DNA from: JBHIKY01 sp042139015 | Lineage (GTDB): Bacteria > Bacillota > Bacilli > Bacillales > Marinococcaceae | DNA length: 54,787 nt | Reading direction: 5' to 3' | NCBI RefSeq assembly: GCF_042139015.1 | Contig: NZ_JBHIKY010000026.1 | Span: 1 to 54,787, forward strand | In this document: one piece after another, positions 8,115 to 16,422 of the stretch | Layout: the number at the start of each line of letters is the position of its first letter | Position numbering within the stretch: position 1 is the stretch's first letter | Made by a program: the position numbers and the translations under genes | Notes under the pieces: generated by a model | Seen by the model: only the letters and a program-made list of their open reading frames with translations | Told to the model about the DNA's origin: nothing | Databases searched by the model: none

Positions 8115-8437
8115 TTCTTTTCAGTTAAAATCACTGAGAAACTTTGAAAAATTTTCTATTTGTACATGAAACCTGTCATATAAGGAATGAAAAGGGTTTA
8201 TCTTACTTTAATATATAGAGAAATGCTTAAGATGACAAGGGAAAATTCGATTTAATGAACATAGTTATATTTTAAAACGAATAACCGTGTAACAAAATGT
8301 CGAAAAATAAAAATAAAAATAAAAATGTAGAAATATGTTGAATTAAAACAAAGGTTCGTATCATATTTTTAGAGGGGAATTTTTAATACTGCAATTTGTA
8401 GATACTTATGATGTTCTTATACCTTGCGGAGCCAATC
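8115..8437. other. A/T-rich divergent intergenic region between abrB and metG promoters
   Basis: No gene is visible. The stretch has a low-complexity run of A5T units with a 6-base period (about 8302-8326) and a core 0A-type word TGTCGAA on the plus strand at 8298-8304. A/T-rich DNA here could also serve AbrB autoregulation, which is an inference. Confidence 0.4.
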
Positions 8438-8466
8438 TTGACACAGGTTTTCGCCTTCGTTATAGT
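8438..8466 (+). promoter_or_regulatory. sigma-A promoter of metG
   Basis: TTGACA (8438-8443), a 17-base spacer and TATAGT (8461-8466). Transcription would begin near 8473 at the 5' edge of the T-box leader. Confidence 0.85.
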
Positions 8467-8472
8467 CATAAG

Positions 8473-8776
8473 GAGAATACTTAAATACTTTTTTCCGATG
8501 AAGGGATAAGTAAAAAGAACGCCTGGTCCAGAGAACCGGAATGGTGGAAACCGGTACAGTGAGCGCTTTTGAACATGGTCCCGGGAGGAATTTTCTTTCG
8601 AGCAGCCTGTGAGAAGGGAACGTACTCTGCGTTAAAGAGCAGCGTGAACCCGGCCGCTATAGGATCAGATCAGTAAGCGACTGGAAGCAATGAGCTCCGT
8701 CCTGTAATAAGACGGAGAAATTTGGGTGGTACCGCGTGAGTTATACTCTCGTCCCTTGTCAGGATGAGGGTTTTTT
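8473..8776 (+). promoter_or_regulatory. T-box riboswitch leader of metG (methionine specifier)
   Basis: The 14-base T-box TGGGTGGTACCGCG is at 8723-8736. It is followed by a terminator hairpin (CTCTCGTCC 8746-8754 with GGATGAGGG 8762-8770) and six T. Stem I begins around GGTCCAGAGAACC, and the likely specifier is ATG at 8575-8577 within GAACATGGTCC, matching a Met tRNA anticodon. Uncharged tRNA-Met would pair with specifier and T-box, form the antiterminator and allow metG expression. Confidence 0.93.
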
Positions 8777-8815
8777 ATATTGTTATCACTTAGTTTACAC
8801 CTGGAGGAATGTAAT

Positions 8816-10810
8816 ATGGAAGAAAGAAAAAATACGTTTTATTTAACAACTCCTATTTATTACCCGAGCGATAAATTGCATATCGGCCATGCCTATACGA
8901 CGGTTGCTGGTGATGCAATGGCACGCTACAAACGGTTGAGAGGCTTTGATGTCCGCTATTTAACCGGCACCGATGAGCACGGTCAGAAAATTGAAAGAAA
9001 AGCAGCAGAGAAAGGGATATCTCCGCAGAAGTTTGTGGACGATATAGTGGATGGCATAAAGCAGCTCTGGGATAAGCTCGACATTTCGTATGATGATTTT
9101 ATCCGGACTACTGAGAAACGCCATAAAAAAGCAGTGCAGATTATTTTTGAAAAACTGAAGGAAAACGGCGATATTTATCTTGATGAATACGAAGGCTGGT
9201 ATTCAGTGCCGGATGAAACGTTCTATACCGAAAGGCAGCTCGAGGATCCTGTTTATGATGGTGAAAAAATTGTCGGAGGAAAAAGTCCGGACAGCGGGCA
9301 CCCGGTAGAATGGGTCAGGGAAAAGTCTTATTTTTTCCGGATGAGTAAATATGCGGACCGGCTGTTGAAATACTATGAGGAAAACCCTGAATTCATCCAG
9401 CCCGAATCACGGAAGAATGAAATGATTAATAACTTCATCAAGCCGGGACTGGAAGATTTAGCTGTTTCACGGACCGCGTTTACTTGGGGAGTCCCAATTA
9501 ATAGTGATCCGGAACACGTCATATACGTGTGGATTGATGCGTTGTCCAACTATATTACCGCGCTTGGGTACAGCTCAGAAAATGATGAAGCCTATAAAAA
9601 CTACTGGCCAGCCGATGTTCATTTAGTCGGAAAAGAAATTGTCCGCTTTCACACGATTTATTGGCCGATTATGCTGATGGCGCTTGATCAGCCTCTTCCG
9701 AAAAAAGTGTTTGGCCACGGATGGCTGTTGATGAAAGACGGAAAAATGTCGAAATCAAAAGGAAATGTTGTCGATCCAGTGCCACTAATTGAACGGTACG
9801 GCCTCGATGCCCTCCGTTACTATCTGCTTCGTGAAGTACCATTTGGTTCGGATGGCGTTTTCACACCGGAAGGGTTTGTCGACCGTCTTAATTATGACCT
9901 CGCCAACGATCTCGGTAACCTGTTGAACCGGACAGTGGCCATGGTCAACAAGTACTGCGGGGGCAGGCTTCCGGCTTATGAAAGAGACGGCACCCCATAT
10001 GATGCTTCGCTCGTTGATCTAGTGGATGCTACTGTGGTTAAGGTCGAAAACGCGATGGAGGATATGGAATTCTCTGTGGCCCTGACTGCAATATGGCAGC
10101 TGATCAGCCGCACCAATAAGTATATTGATGAAACCCAGCCGTGGATGCTCGCGCGAGCCGAAGAAAGCAGCGTCCAGCTGAATGCGGTAATGTACCATTT
10201 AACCGAATCTCTTCGTTATATTTCGATTATGATTCAGCCATTTATGACAAAAACCCCTCAAAAAATCTGGGAACAGCTTGGATTATCAGAGGATGTCACC
10301 GGCTGGGAATCAATGCGCAGCTTCGGCCAGACAAAGGAAGGAACCACCGTTGCGAAAAAAGGCACACCGTTATTCCCGCGCCTTGAAGTAGAGGACGAAG
10401 TTGCAAATATTATTAAAGACATGGGCGGTACAGTAAAAACAGAAAATGAACAGCAGGAAGAAGAAGAAGCTACTACAGAGGATCAGCTGGAAATAACGAT
10501 AGACGACTTCTCAAAGGTAAATCTTAAAGTAGCTGAGGTACTGAAAGCGGAGCCGGTGAAAAAAACGAATAAGCTTCTAAAAATCAAGCTCGATCTTGGC
10601 TATGAGCAGCGCCAGGTAGTGTCTGGAATTGCAGAATATTATAACCCGGACGAGTTAGTAGGGAAAAAAGTGATCTGTGTGACCAACCTGAAGCCTGTAA
10701 AATTACGCGGCGAGTTGTCTGAAGGCATGATTCTCGCTGCCTCTAAAGGAAAGAATCTGACGCTCGCAACTATTGATGCCGAGCTCCCCAATGGATCAGA
10801 CGTAAATTAA
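8816..10810 (+). CDS. metG: Methionyl-tRNA synthetase
   Basis: A 664-residue class I synthetase starting at ATG 8816 (TGGAGGAA 7 bases upstream). HIGH is at 22-25 and KMSKS at 310-314. The connective-peptide region (SVPDETFYTE) lacks zinc cysteines, as in B. subtilis MetS. A C-terminal OB-fold tRNA-binding domain (about 555-660, with VVSGIAEYY and MILAAS) is joined by an acidic linker and supports dimerisation. Expression is controlled by the T-box leader; a strong terminator follows. Confidence 0.97.
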   Translation: MEERKNTFYLTTPIYYPSDKLHIGHAYTTVAGDAMARYKRLRGFDVRYLTGTDEHGQKIERKAAEKGISPQKFVDDIVDGIKQLWDKLDISYDDFIRTTEKRHKKAVQIIFEKLKENGDIYLDEYEGWYSVPDETFYTERQLEDPVYDGEKIVGGKSPDSGHPVEWVREKSYFFRMSKYADRLLKYYEENPEFIQPESRKNEMINNFIKPGLEDLAVSRTAFTWGVPINSDPEHVIYVWIDALSNYITALGYSSENDEAYKNYWPADVHLVGKEIVRFHTIYWPIMLMALDQPLPKKVFGHGWLLMKDGKMSKSKGNVVDPVPLIERYGLDALRYYLLREVPFGSDGVFTPEGFVDRLNYDLANDLGNLLNRTVAMVNKYCGGRLPAYERDGTPYDASLVDLVDATVVKVENAMEDMEFSVALTAIWQLISRTNKYIDETQPWMLARAEESSVQLNAVMYHLTESLRYISIMIQPFMTKTPQKIWEQLGLSEDVTGWESMRSFGQTKEGTTVAKKGTPLFPRLEVEDEVANIIKDMGGTVKTENEQQEEEEATTEDQLEITIDDFSKVNLKVAEVLKAEPVKKTNKLLKIKLDLGYEQRQVVSGIAEYYNPDELVGKKVICVTNLKPVKLRGELSEGMILAASKGKNLTLATIDAELPNGSDVN

Positions 10811-10825
10811 ATACCCGCTCATAAA

Positions 10826-10866
10826 GGGATGGCCGCCGCCGATTGAAAAATGGCGGCCCTTTCTTT
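10826..10866 (+). terminator. Rho-independent terminator after metG
   Basis: GGCCGCC (10831-10837) pairs with GGCGGCC (10852-10858), flanked by AAAGGG/CCTTTC, with a T-rich tail. Confidence 0.85.
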
Positions 10867-10892
10867 AAAAAAACATACGCTGCAGGCGGAAT

Positions 10893-11062
10893 GAGATCCG
10901 TTATTTTATAAAATGTCGCTCTTTTTGAGGGGTTGACGGACATCAGGTACTCTATTTGCCATAATGGCGGGGAATATGGCATTCTTTTTGGCCATTAAAA
11001 GAACCGATCCGGCAGAACCATAAAATGAGGCTGTTTGGAGCGAATAACGGCCAGAGTCCGCA
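10893..11062. repeat. Dispersed intergenic element, copy A
   Basis: It begins GAGATCCGTTATTTTAT and contains GCTCTTTTTGAG, GACGGACATCAGGTA and CTATTTGCC, closely matching copy C (38973-39050) and less closely copy B (17712 onward). The right side has AATAACGG (11043-11050) followed by CAGAGTCC, an inverted match to the left end (CCGTTATT). It occupies the metG-tatD gap, which otherwise holds no gene. Confidence 0.7.
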
Positions 11063-11161
11063 GACCCCGCATAACCAGCTGTTCCTGCCCGACAGTTCTT
11101 TGCCGAATTGTTATGCTTTTCTTCTATATTATTTTTATATATTGAAAGGGTGCAGTATTCC

Positions 11162-11929
11162 ATGTTATTTGATACACATGTGCATTTAAATGCAGATCAA
11201 TTCGAGGACGATGTTGACGAAGTGATTGAACGAGCTAAAAGTGAAGGCATCGAATGGATGAATTGTATCGGTTTTGACCGGAAAACTATAAAAAGAGCGG
11301 TGGAGCTTGCTGAGAAGTATGAATTTATTTACGCTTCTGTAGGCTGGCACCCTGTCGATGCAGTAGATATGACCGAGGAAGACCTGCAATGGATCGAAGA
11401 ACTCGCCGGACATCCCAAGGTGGTGGCATTAGGGGAGATGGGTCTCGATTATCATTGGGATAAGTCACCAAAGGACGTGCAAAAGGAAGTATTTCGAAAG
11501 CAAATTCATTTGGCTAAAAAAGTAAAGCTTCCCATTATCATTCACAATAGGGACGCAGACCAGGATATTGTCGATTTGTTAAAGGAAGAGCACGCCGAAG
11601 ACGTAGGCGGTATTATGCACTGTTTTGGCGGGAGTCTCGAAATTGCGAAAGAATGCATGAAAATGAATTTTTATATATCATTTGGCGGACCGGTTACGTT
11701 TAAAAATGCAAAACGGCCGAAGCAGGTGGCCAAAGAGATTCCAATGGATAAACTGCTTGTGGAAACAGACTGCCCTTTTCTGGCGCCGCATCCTTACCGG
11801 GGAAAACGCAATGAACCTTCTTATGTAAAGCTGGTGGCAGAACAGATTGCAGAGTTAAAAGAGCTCTCCTTAGAAGAAATTGCCCAGCAGACCACAGCGA
11901 ATGCCAATAAGCTATTTTGCATCACTTGA
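11162..11929 (+). CDS. tatD: TatD-family metal-dependent deoxyribonuclease
   Basis: A 255-residue TIM-barrel hydrolase starting at ATG 11162, about 10 bases after AAAGGGTG; 255 is also the length of B. subtilis YabD. Metal ligands appear in order: DTHVH near the N terminus, the Glu in GEMGLDYH, the His in IIHNRD, the His in MHCFGG and the Asp in ETDCPFLAP. The family has 3'-5' exonuclease activity linked to DNA repair and quality control; the exact role in Bacillus is not established. B. subtilis has yabE after it; here there is none. Confidence 0.93.
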   Translation: MLFDTHVHLNADQFEDDVDEVIERAKSEGIEWMNCIGFDRKTIKRAVELAEKYEFIYASVGWHPVDAVDMTEEDLQWIEELAGHPKVVALGEMGLDYHWDKSPKDVQKEVFRKQIHLAKKVKLPIIIHNRDADQDIVDLLKEEHAEDVGGIMHCFGGSLEIAKECMKMNFYISFGGPVTFKNAKRPKQVAKEIPMDKLLVETDCPFLAPHPYRGKRNEPSYVKLVAEQIAELKELSLEEIAQQTTANANKLFCIT

Positions 11930-12017
11930 CTGCAGCTGTTGTTGAAAATAGTCTAAAGCTGTCGATGGGTAAGACCGTTCAAGTAAAAGTATTTGTTTAA
12001 ACAGGATATAAATTAGC

Positions 12018-12064
12018 GCGGAGAGCGGCCGGCCTTTCTTACCAGCCGTTCTCCGCTTTTTTCT
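12018..12064 (+). terminator. Rho-independent terminator after tatD
   Basis: A 12-base stem, GCGGAGAGCGGC with GCCGTTCTCCGC (one G-U pair), is followed by TTTTTT. Confidence 0.85.
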
Positions 12065-12119
12065 GTTCTGCAAACGTAGTATAATGACTTTTTGAATAGA
12101 CAGGAGGGCAGACAAGGCT

Positions 12120-12737
12120 ATGTTAAAAATACAAGAATTCATAGTCGTAGAAGGAAAAGATGACACTGCCGCGGTGAAACGAGCTGTGGAAGCAGATACT
12201 ATTGAGACAAACGGCTCGGCGATTGGAGAAAGTGTATTGAAAAGGGTCGCCCTTGCACAGGAAAGGCGCGGGGTCATTATATTCACAGACCCGGACTTAC
12301 CCGGTGAGCGAATTCGCAGAATTGTCAGTGAAAAGGTACCGGGCTGCAAGCACGCTTTTTTAACAAAACAACAGGCGCTGTCTCCTGCAAAGGATAATCT
12401 TGGCATTGAGAATGCCTCTCCTGAAGCTATTCAACGGGCTCTGCTTGAAGTCAGAGAAGAACGTCTGCAGGAAGCGCTTCCGCTGCATGAACTAGTGACA
12501 AAGGAAGATCTGATTGATGCAGGAATGCTGGCAGGGACACATTCGCGGATTCGGCGTGAAAAAATGGGAGAACGTTTAAATATCGGGTATGCAAACGGTA
12601 AGCAATTTTTAAAAAGACTGCACACGTTTGCAATACATCGGCGGGAATTCGCAGCCGCGATGAAAGAGGTACTTGAGGAGGAGCAGCGACGTGGTAAAAG
12701 ATATAGCAACACCGATTCGAACAAAAGCAATTCTTGA
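12120..12737 (+). CDS. rnmV: Ribonuclease M5
   Basis: A 205-residue protein whose N-terminal half is a Toprim domain: the catalytic Glu is in VVEGKDD (about 9-15) and the DxD-type motif is FTDPDLPGERIR. RNase M5 processes 5S rRNA precursor ends. The C-terminal half is basic, fitting binding to the ribonucleoprotein substrate. It overlaps ksgA by 47 bases, the usual Bacillus arrangement pairing two rRNA maturation genes. A TATAAT at 12080-12085 may be its promoter, but no good -35 precedes it. Confidence 0.93.
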   Translation: MLKIQEFIVVEGKDDTAAVKRAVEADTIETNGSAIGESVLKRVALAQERRGVIIFTDPDLPGERIRRIVSEKVPGCKHAFLTKQQALSPAKDNLGIENASPEAIQRALLEVREERLQEALPLHELVTKEDLIDAGMLAGTHSRIRREKMGERLNIGYANGKQFLKRLHTFAIHRREFAAAMKEVLEEEQRRGKRYSNTDSNKSNS

Positions 12738-13569
12738 AAAACACGGTTTTTCCTTTAAAAAAAGTCTTGGACAAAATTTTCTTATCGATGTGAATGTTTT
12801 AAAAAATATAGTGGAAGTTACCGGTATGGGTGAAAAGGATGGAATTATCGAAATTGGGCCGGGCATCGGCGCATTGACTGAGCAGCTCGCACGACGCGTG
12901 CAACAGGTGGAAGCATACGAAATTGACGGACGGCTTCTTCCGATACTATCCGATACGCTGGCTTCCTATCCGAACGTCCATATTCATCATCAGGATGTTC
13001 TAAAAGCAAACATTAAAAAAATGGTGGAAGAAAGAATGATTGATGTAAAGGAGATCGCTGTTGCAGGAAATCTGCCTTATTATGTCACGACACCTATACT
13101 CATGCAGCTCCTGGAAGAGCGCCTTCCTGTGAAACGAATCGTCGCGATGATGCAAAAAGAAGTGGCTGATCGGATTACTGCAGGTCCTGGAACCAAAGAA
13201 TATGGTTCGCTATCAATAGCCGCTCAATTTTATGCAGAAGCAACGAAGGAAATCATCGTGCCTAAGACCGTTTTTATGCCGAAGCCAAACGTAGATTCTG
13301 CCATTATTAAGCTTGAAATCAGGGAGCAGCCGCCGGTAGAGCTTGCAGATGAACGATTTTTCTTTCAAGTGGTCCGCGCCTCGTTTTCGATGCGGCGAAA
13401 AACTATCTGGAATAACCTACAGCACAATCTGGTTGAAAAGGAGAAAAAGGAAACACTGCGCTCTGCATTTTCAGAGACCGGGATTGACCCGCAGCGCAGA
13501 GGTGAAACTCTCAGCATGGAGGAGTTTGCACGGTTGTCGAGCTGTCTTTACAGGCTTATTTTTGAATAA
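12691..13569 (+). CDS. ksgA: 16S rRNA dimethyladenosine transferase KsgA (RsmA)
   Basis: I choose GTG 12691 (VVKDIATPIRT), 8 bases after AGGAGGAG; a TTG at 12673 is in frame but unsupported. The result is 292 residues, as in B. subtilis. Motifs are SLGQNFL, the SAM loop IEIGPGIGALT, the motif IV NLPYYVTTPI and the C-terminal FSMRRKTIWNNL. It dimethylates A1518 and A1519 of 16S rRNA (E. coli numbering). It overlaps rnmV and ends at a strong terminator. Confidence 0.96.
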   Translation: MVKDIATPIRTKAILEKHGFSFKKSLGQNFLIDVNVLKNIVEVTGMGEKDGIIEIGPGIGALTEQLARRVQQVEAYEIDGRLLPILSDTLASYPNVHIHHQDVLKANIKKMVEERMIDVKEIAVAGNLPYYVTTPILMQLLEERLPVKRIVAMMQKEVADRITAGPGTKEYGSLSIAAQFYAEATKEIIVPKTVFMPKPNVDSAIIKLEIREQPPVELADERFFFQVVRASFSMRRKTIWNNLQHNLVEKEKKETLRSAFSETGIDPQRRGETLSMEEFARLSSCLYRLIFE

Positions 13570-13582
13570 AACGTCATGTTTT

Positions 13583-13620
13583 CCACTGTTCGCGCATAGG
13601 CTCTAGAACAGTGTTTTTTT
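13583..13620 (+). terminator. Rho-independent terminator after ksgA
   Basis: CACTGTTC (13584-13591) pairs perfectly with GAACAGTG (13606-13613), followed by seven T. Confidence 0.85.
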
Positions 13621-13651
13621 ATGCTTAGGTGTTGAGCAGAGAGGAGGAGCC

Positions 13652-14542
13652 ATGGAGTTTAATGTTGGAGATCTTGTCACGCGATCCTCCTATGACAGTG
13701 ATATCGTCTTTCGCATTACGGCCATCAACAAAGGCGAGGCAGAGCTTGCCGGCGAAGAACTCAGGCTTGCCGCAGATGCTCCGCTTGAGGACTTAATCAA
13801 GCTCCCGGATCAAGAACGCAAAGATCTGCAGAAGCGCTCACGTGAAAAGGAGGAAGTCAGCTATCGGCTCTTTCGGCAGGAAGCGAAACTGATGAAAGAA
13901 CGAAATAGGTATGAAACCTCTGACGGCTACAAGGAAGATACATCTTATTTTGAAATGAGAGGACGTGTCCTTCATTTGGACGGCGATCCCCATTATCTTG
14001 AAAAATGCACGATGTTGTACGAACGTCTCGGTATTCCCGTCTACGGGGTCCACCTGCCTGAAAAAGAAATGCCCGCACAAGTCGCTTCTCTAATACACAT
14101 TGTCCGTCCTGATATATTAGTTATTACAGGTCATGACGCTTACCAGCCCTCACGCGGACCGGAAAACGAACTAAAAGCCTATCGTCACTCAAAAGCATTC
14201 GGGCAGGCAGTCCGCGAAGCGAGAAACATCGTTCCCCAGCTCGATCAATTAATTATTTTTGCCGGTGCCTGTCAATCCTATTTTGAATGGCTGTTAAAGG
14301 CCGGCTCAAACTTTGCAAGCTCCCCTGATCGTGTAAACATTCATGCGCTTGACCCCGTTTATATTGCAGCGAAGCTTAGTCTGACTCCGTTTATGGACCG
14401 TGTCAGTGTTCTGCAGATACTCCACCACACCCTGACAGGGCGTGAAGGTCTTGGAGGCATTGAAACAAAAGGTGTGATGCGAAGAGGCCTGCCATGGAAA
14501 CAAGAAGGAATATCATTTTCCAATTCCCCAAACGATGAATGA
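13652..14542 (+). CDS. yabG: Sporulation-specific protease YabG
   Basis: A 296-residue protein matching YabG, a sigma-K-dependent coat-modifying protease. It has the N-terminal SH3-like MEFNVGDLVTRSSY, then GHDAYQPSRGPENEL and the Cys-containing FAGACQSYFEWLLKAGSNFASSP. The latter holds the presumed nucleophile region of this cysteine-type peptidase family. Ribosome binding site GAGGAGGAG lies 5 bases upstream. I found no convincing sigma-K promoter between the ksgA terminator and the start. Confidence 0.92.
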   Translation: MEFNVGDLVTRSSYDSDIVFRITAINKGEAELAGEELRLAADAPLEDLIKLPDQERKDLQKRSREKEEVSYRLFRQEAKLMKERNRYETSDGYKEDTSYFEMRGRVLHLDGDPHYLEKCTMLYERLGIPVYGVHLPEKEMPAQVASLIHIVRPDILVITGHDAYQPSRGPENELKAYRHSKAFGQAVREARNIVPQLDQLIIFAGACQSYFEWLLKAGSNFASSPDRVNIHALDPVYIAAKLSLTPFMDRVSVLQILHHTLTGREGLGGIETKGVMRRGLPWKQEGISFSNSPNDE

Positions 14543-14664
14543 AAAGTTAAGGTTTGCGTATACTAATGCGAGCGCCAGCTGAATAATCGTGCTCGCATAA
14601 TGGCAGTTGAGAAAATGAACAAGCCTCTCACTTAAAATTTTTATCGTATTTTAATGTTTTCAGG

Positions 14665-14694
14665 TTGACAAGAAAATCAAAACATTGATATAAT
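14665..14694 (+). promoter_or_regulatory. veg upstream sigma-A promoter
   Basis: TTGACA (14665-14670), 18-base spacer, TATAAT (14689-14694). It is the first of two tandem promoters, as at the B. subtilis veg locus. Confidence 0.8.
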
Positions 14695-14706
14695 TAAAAA
14701 CTTTAT

Positions 14707-14735
14707 TTGACAATCGTGGGCAGGGATGTTATTAT
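14707..14735 (+). promoter_or_regulatory. veg downstream sigma-A promoter
   Basis: TTGACA (14707-14712), 17-base spacer containing GTGGGC, TATTAT (14730-14735), 27 bases before the ATG. Confidence 0.8.
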
Positions 14736-14762
14736 TGAATCTGAGTGAGGTGGGTCTGACAT

Positions 14763-15017
14763 ATGGGAAAAACGCTGGTTGAAATCAAACAAGCACTAGA
14801 TGCCAAAGTTGGAAAACGTGTCACGGTTGTAGCAAACGGAGGCCGCAGAAAGACCATTGAACGATCTGGCTTTCTTGAAGAAACATATCCTTCCGTTTTT
14901 ATTGTTAAGTTAGACAGGGACAAGCATCCTGTCGAACGTATATCTTATAGTTACACAGATGTACTCACCAAGACGGTACAGCTGACTCTTCTTGAAGAAG
15001 AGGAACTGCAGGCTTAA
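14763..15017 (+). CDS. veg: Veg protein (biofilm-associated, DUF1021)
   Basis: An 84-residue small beta-rich protein matching Veg (GKTLVEIKQALDAKVGKRV, then GGRRKTIERSGFLEETYPSVF). In B. subtilis Veg stimulates biofilm matrix gene expression by antagonising SinR. The two tandem strong promoters and the GAGGTGG ribosome binding site predict very high expression, as for B. subtilis veg. It is monocistronic, with a terminator at 15055. Confidence 0.95.
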   Translation: MGKTLVEIKQALDAKVGKRVTVVANGGRRKTIERSGFLEETYPSVFIVKLDRDKHPVERISYSYTDVLTKTVQLTLLEEEELQA

Positions 15018-15054
15018 TTTATAGTTGGAGATCCGTTCCATAAACGGTGTGAAT

Positions 15055-15092
15055 TAGCTTTCTGTTCTTTAGGACAGAGAGCTATATTTATT
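15055..15092 (+). terminator. Terminator after veg
   Basis: TAGCTTTCTGT (15055-15065) pairs with ACAGAGAGCTA (15074-15084, one mismatch), followed by a T-rich segment. Confidence 0.7.
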
Positions 15093-15110
15093 TTACGCGG
15101 GGTTATGCTA
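15081..15110 (+). promoter_or_regulatory. Candidate sigma-G type promoter of sspF
   Basis: GCTATA (15081-15086), 17-base spacer, TATGCTA (15104-15110), resembling the sigma-G pattern (TGMATA / CATnnTA) with mismatches. The -35 overlaps the veg terminator stem, so this is tentative. Confidence 0.35.
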
Positions 15111-15157
15111 AGAATGCCCCGTAAAACGAATACGTTCATTCCGGGAGATGGTGGAAG

Positions 15158-15337
15158 ATGAGTCGCAGACGAGGCATAATGTCAGATCATCTAAAAGAGG
15201 AGATTGCAAAAGAACTTGGTTTTTATGATACCGTGCAAAAAGAAGGCTGGGGCGGGATAAAATCAAGAGATGCCGGCAACATGGTAAAGCGTGCAATAGA
15301 GATTGCGGAACAACAGATGATGAATCAAAACAAATAA
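15158..15337 (+). CDS. sspF: Small acid-soluble spore protein SspF (alpha/beta type homologue)
   Basis: A 59-residue protein: MSRRRGIMSDHL, then a helix ending ELGFYDTV, then GWGGIKSRDAGNMVKRAIEIAEQ. The GxxxARDAG-like and NMVKRAIE segments match SspF and the DNA-binding second half of alpha/beta SASPs, which coat forespore DNA and protect it from UV. GGTGGAAG lies just before the ATG. The position between veg and ispE is conserved in B. subtilis. Its own terminator follows. Confidence 0.93.
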   Translation: MSRRRGIMSDHLKEEIAKELGFYDTVQKEGWGGIKSRDAGNMVKRAIEIAEQQMMNQNK

Positions 15338-15361
15338 CATGCAGTAAATTTTTGCGGGGGG

Positions 15362-15391
15362 GCATCCGGATGTATTTCCGGGTGCTTTTTT
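15362..15391 (+). terminator. Rho-independent terminator after sspF
   Basis: GCATCCGGA (15362-15370) pairs with TCCGGGTGC (15377-15385, one G-U pair), followed by six T. Confidence 0.85.
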
Positions 15392-15499
15392 ACGCTGCGT
15401 AATGTGATTTTCGTAAACCTGTACAGAAACGCAAATTTCGACTAAAATGTACAGAGATAATTCGCCACTCTAATACGGAGCAATGAAGGAGAATGAAAG

Positions 15500-16363
15500 G
15501 TGAAACGGACGATCAACGCACCTGCAAAAATTAATTTATCGTTGGATGTTCTAGGAAAGCGTGATGACGGCTACCATGAAGTGTCCATGGTTATGACGCA
15601 AGTGGACCTTGCAGACAGAATTGAATTGACCCTGCTCGAAGATAACGTAATTAAGATTGATATGTCAGAGGGCTTTCTGCCATCGGATCACCGAAATCTT
15701 GCCCATCAGGCAGCTTCTCTTCTTCAGAAGCGTTTTCAAGTAGATGCCGGTGTTCATATTTTTATACATAAACAAATCCCCGTTGCTGCAGGAATGGCAG
15801 GAGGCAGCAGTGATGCCGCAGCTACTTTAAATGGGTTGAACGAACTTTGGGGCTTACATCTCTCGACCCGGGAACTTGCAGAGCTTGGTTCTGAAATTGG
15901 ATCGGACGTTTCGTTTTGTGTATATGGCGGCACGGCCCTGGCTACAGGGAGAGGTGAAATCATTCAGCCAATCGCCTCCCCGCCGCCATGTTGGGTCATC
16001 CTGGCGAAGCCTCCAATTGGAGTGGCCACCGGCGAAGTGTATAAAAGGCTGAAGCCAAATGACTCACGCACTGGTAAATCAGACCAGATAGCTGAAGCCA
16101 TTGAACGCCAGGATTACCATGCCATCTGCGAAAACCTTTACAATGCACTTGAAGAAGTAACACTGCAGATGCATCCGGAAGTCAGCCGGATCAAAGAACG
16201 AATGCTCGCCTCCGGAGCGGATGCCTCTTTAATGAGCGGCAGCGGTCCCACCGTATTTGGTCTTGTAAAAAAAGAGGCAAGAGTTCATCGTGTTTACAAT
16301 GCACTGCGGGGATTCTGCGAACAAGTATTTGCCGTCAGGCTTATCACAGAGAAGAAACCTTGA
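15500..16363 (+). CDS. ispE: 4-diphosphocytidyl-2-C-methyl-D-erythritol kinase
   Basis: A 287-residue GHMP kinase of the non-mevalonate isoprenoid pathway, acting after IspD and before IspF. Motifs are PAKINLSLDVLGKRDDGYHE near the N terminus, the ATP loop VPVAAGMAGGSSDAAA-like segment (IPVAAGMAGGSSDAAA), GSDVSFC, and the C-terminal MSGSGPTVFG. The start is GTG 15500, with AAGGAG 8 bases upstream; an ATG at 15483 opens only a six-codon frame. Position upstream of purR is conserved. Confidence 0.96.
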   Translation: MKRTINAPAKINLSLDVLGKRDDGYHEVSMVMTQVDLADRIELTLLEDNVIKIDMSEGFLPSDHRNLAHQAASLLQKRFQVDAGVHIFIHKQIPVAAGMAGGSSDAAATLNGLNELWGLHLSTRELAELGSEIGSDVSFCVYGGTALATGRGEIIQPIASPPPCWVILAKPPIGVATGEVYKRLKPNDSRTGKSDQIAEAIERQDYHAICENLYNALEEVTLQMHPEVSRIKERMLASGADASLMSGSGPTVFGLVKKEARVHRVYNALRGFCEQVFAVRLITEKKP

Positions 16364-16389
16364 AAAAAACCGTATAAAAATGGTATATT
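16360..16389 (+). promoter_or_regulatory. Candidate sigma-A promoter of purR-ridA
   Basis: TTGAAA (16360-16365), 18-base spacer, TATATT (16384-16389), 33 bases before the purR ATG. It overlaps the end of ispE. I do not see a clear PurBox here. Confidence 0.5.
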
Positions 16390-16422
16390 TCATATACATT
16401 ATTCGGATTTACGGAGGTTTTC

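Noticed and set aside
8302..8326. A5T hexanucleotide run as a phase-variation repeat
   Set aside because: It is short, lies far from both start codons and outside the promoter spacers, so length change would have no obvious effect.
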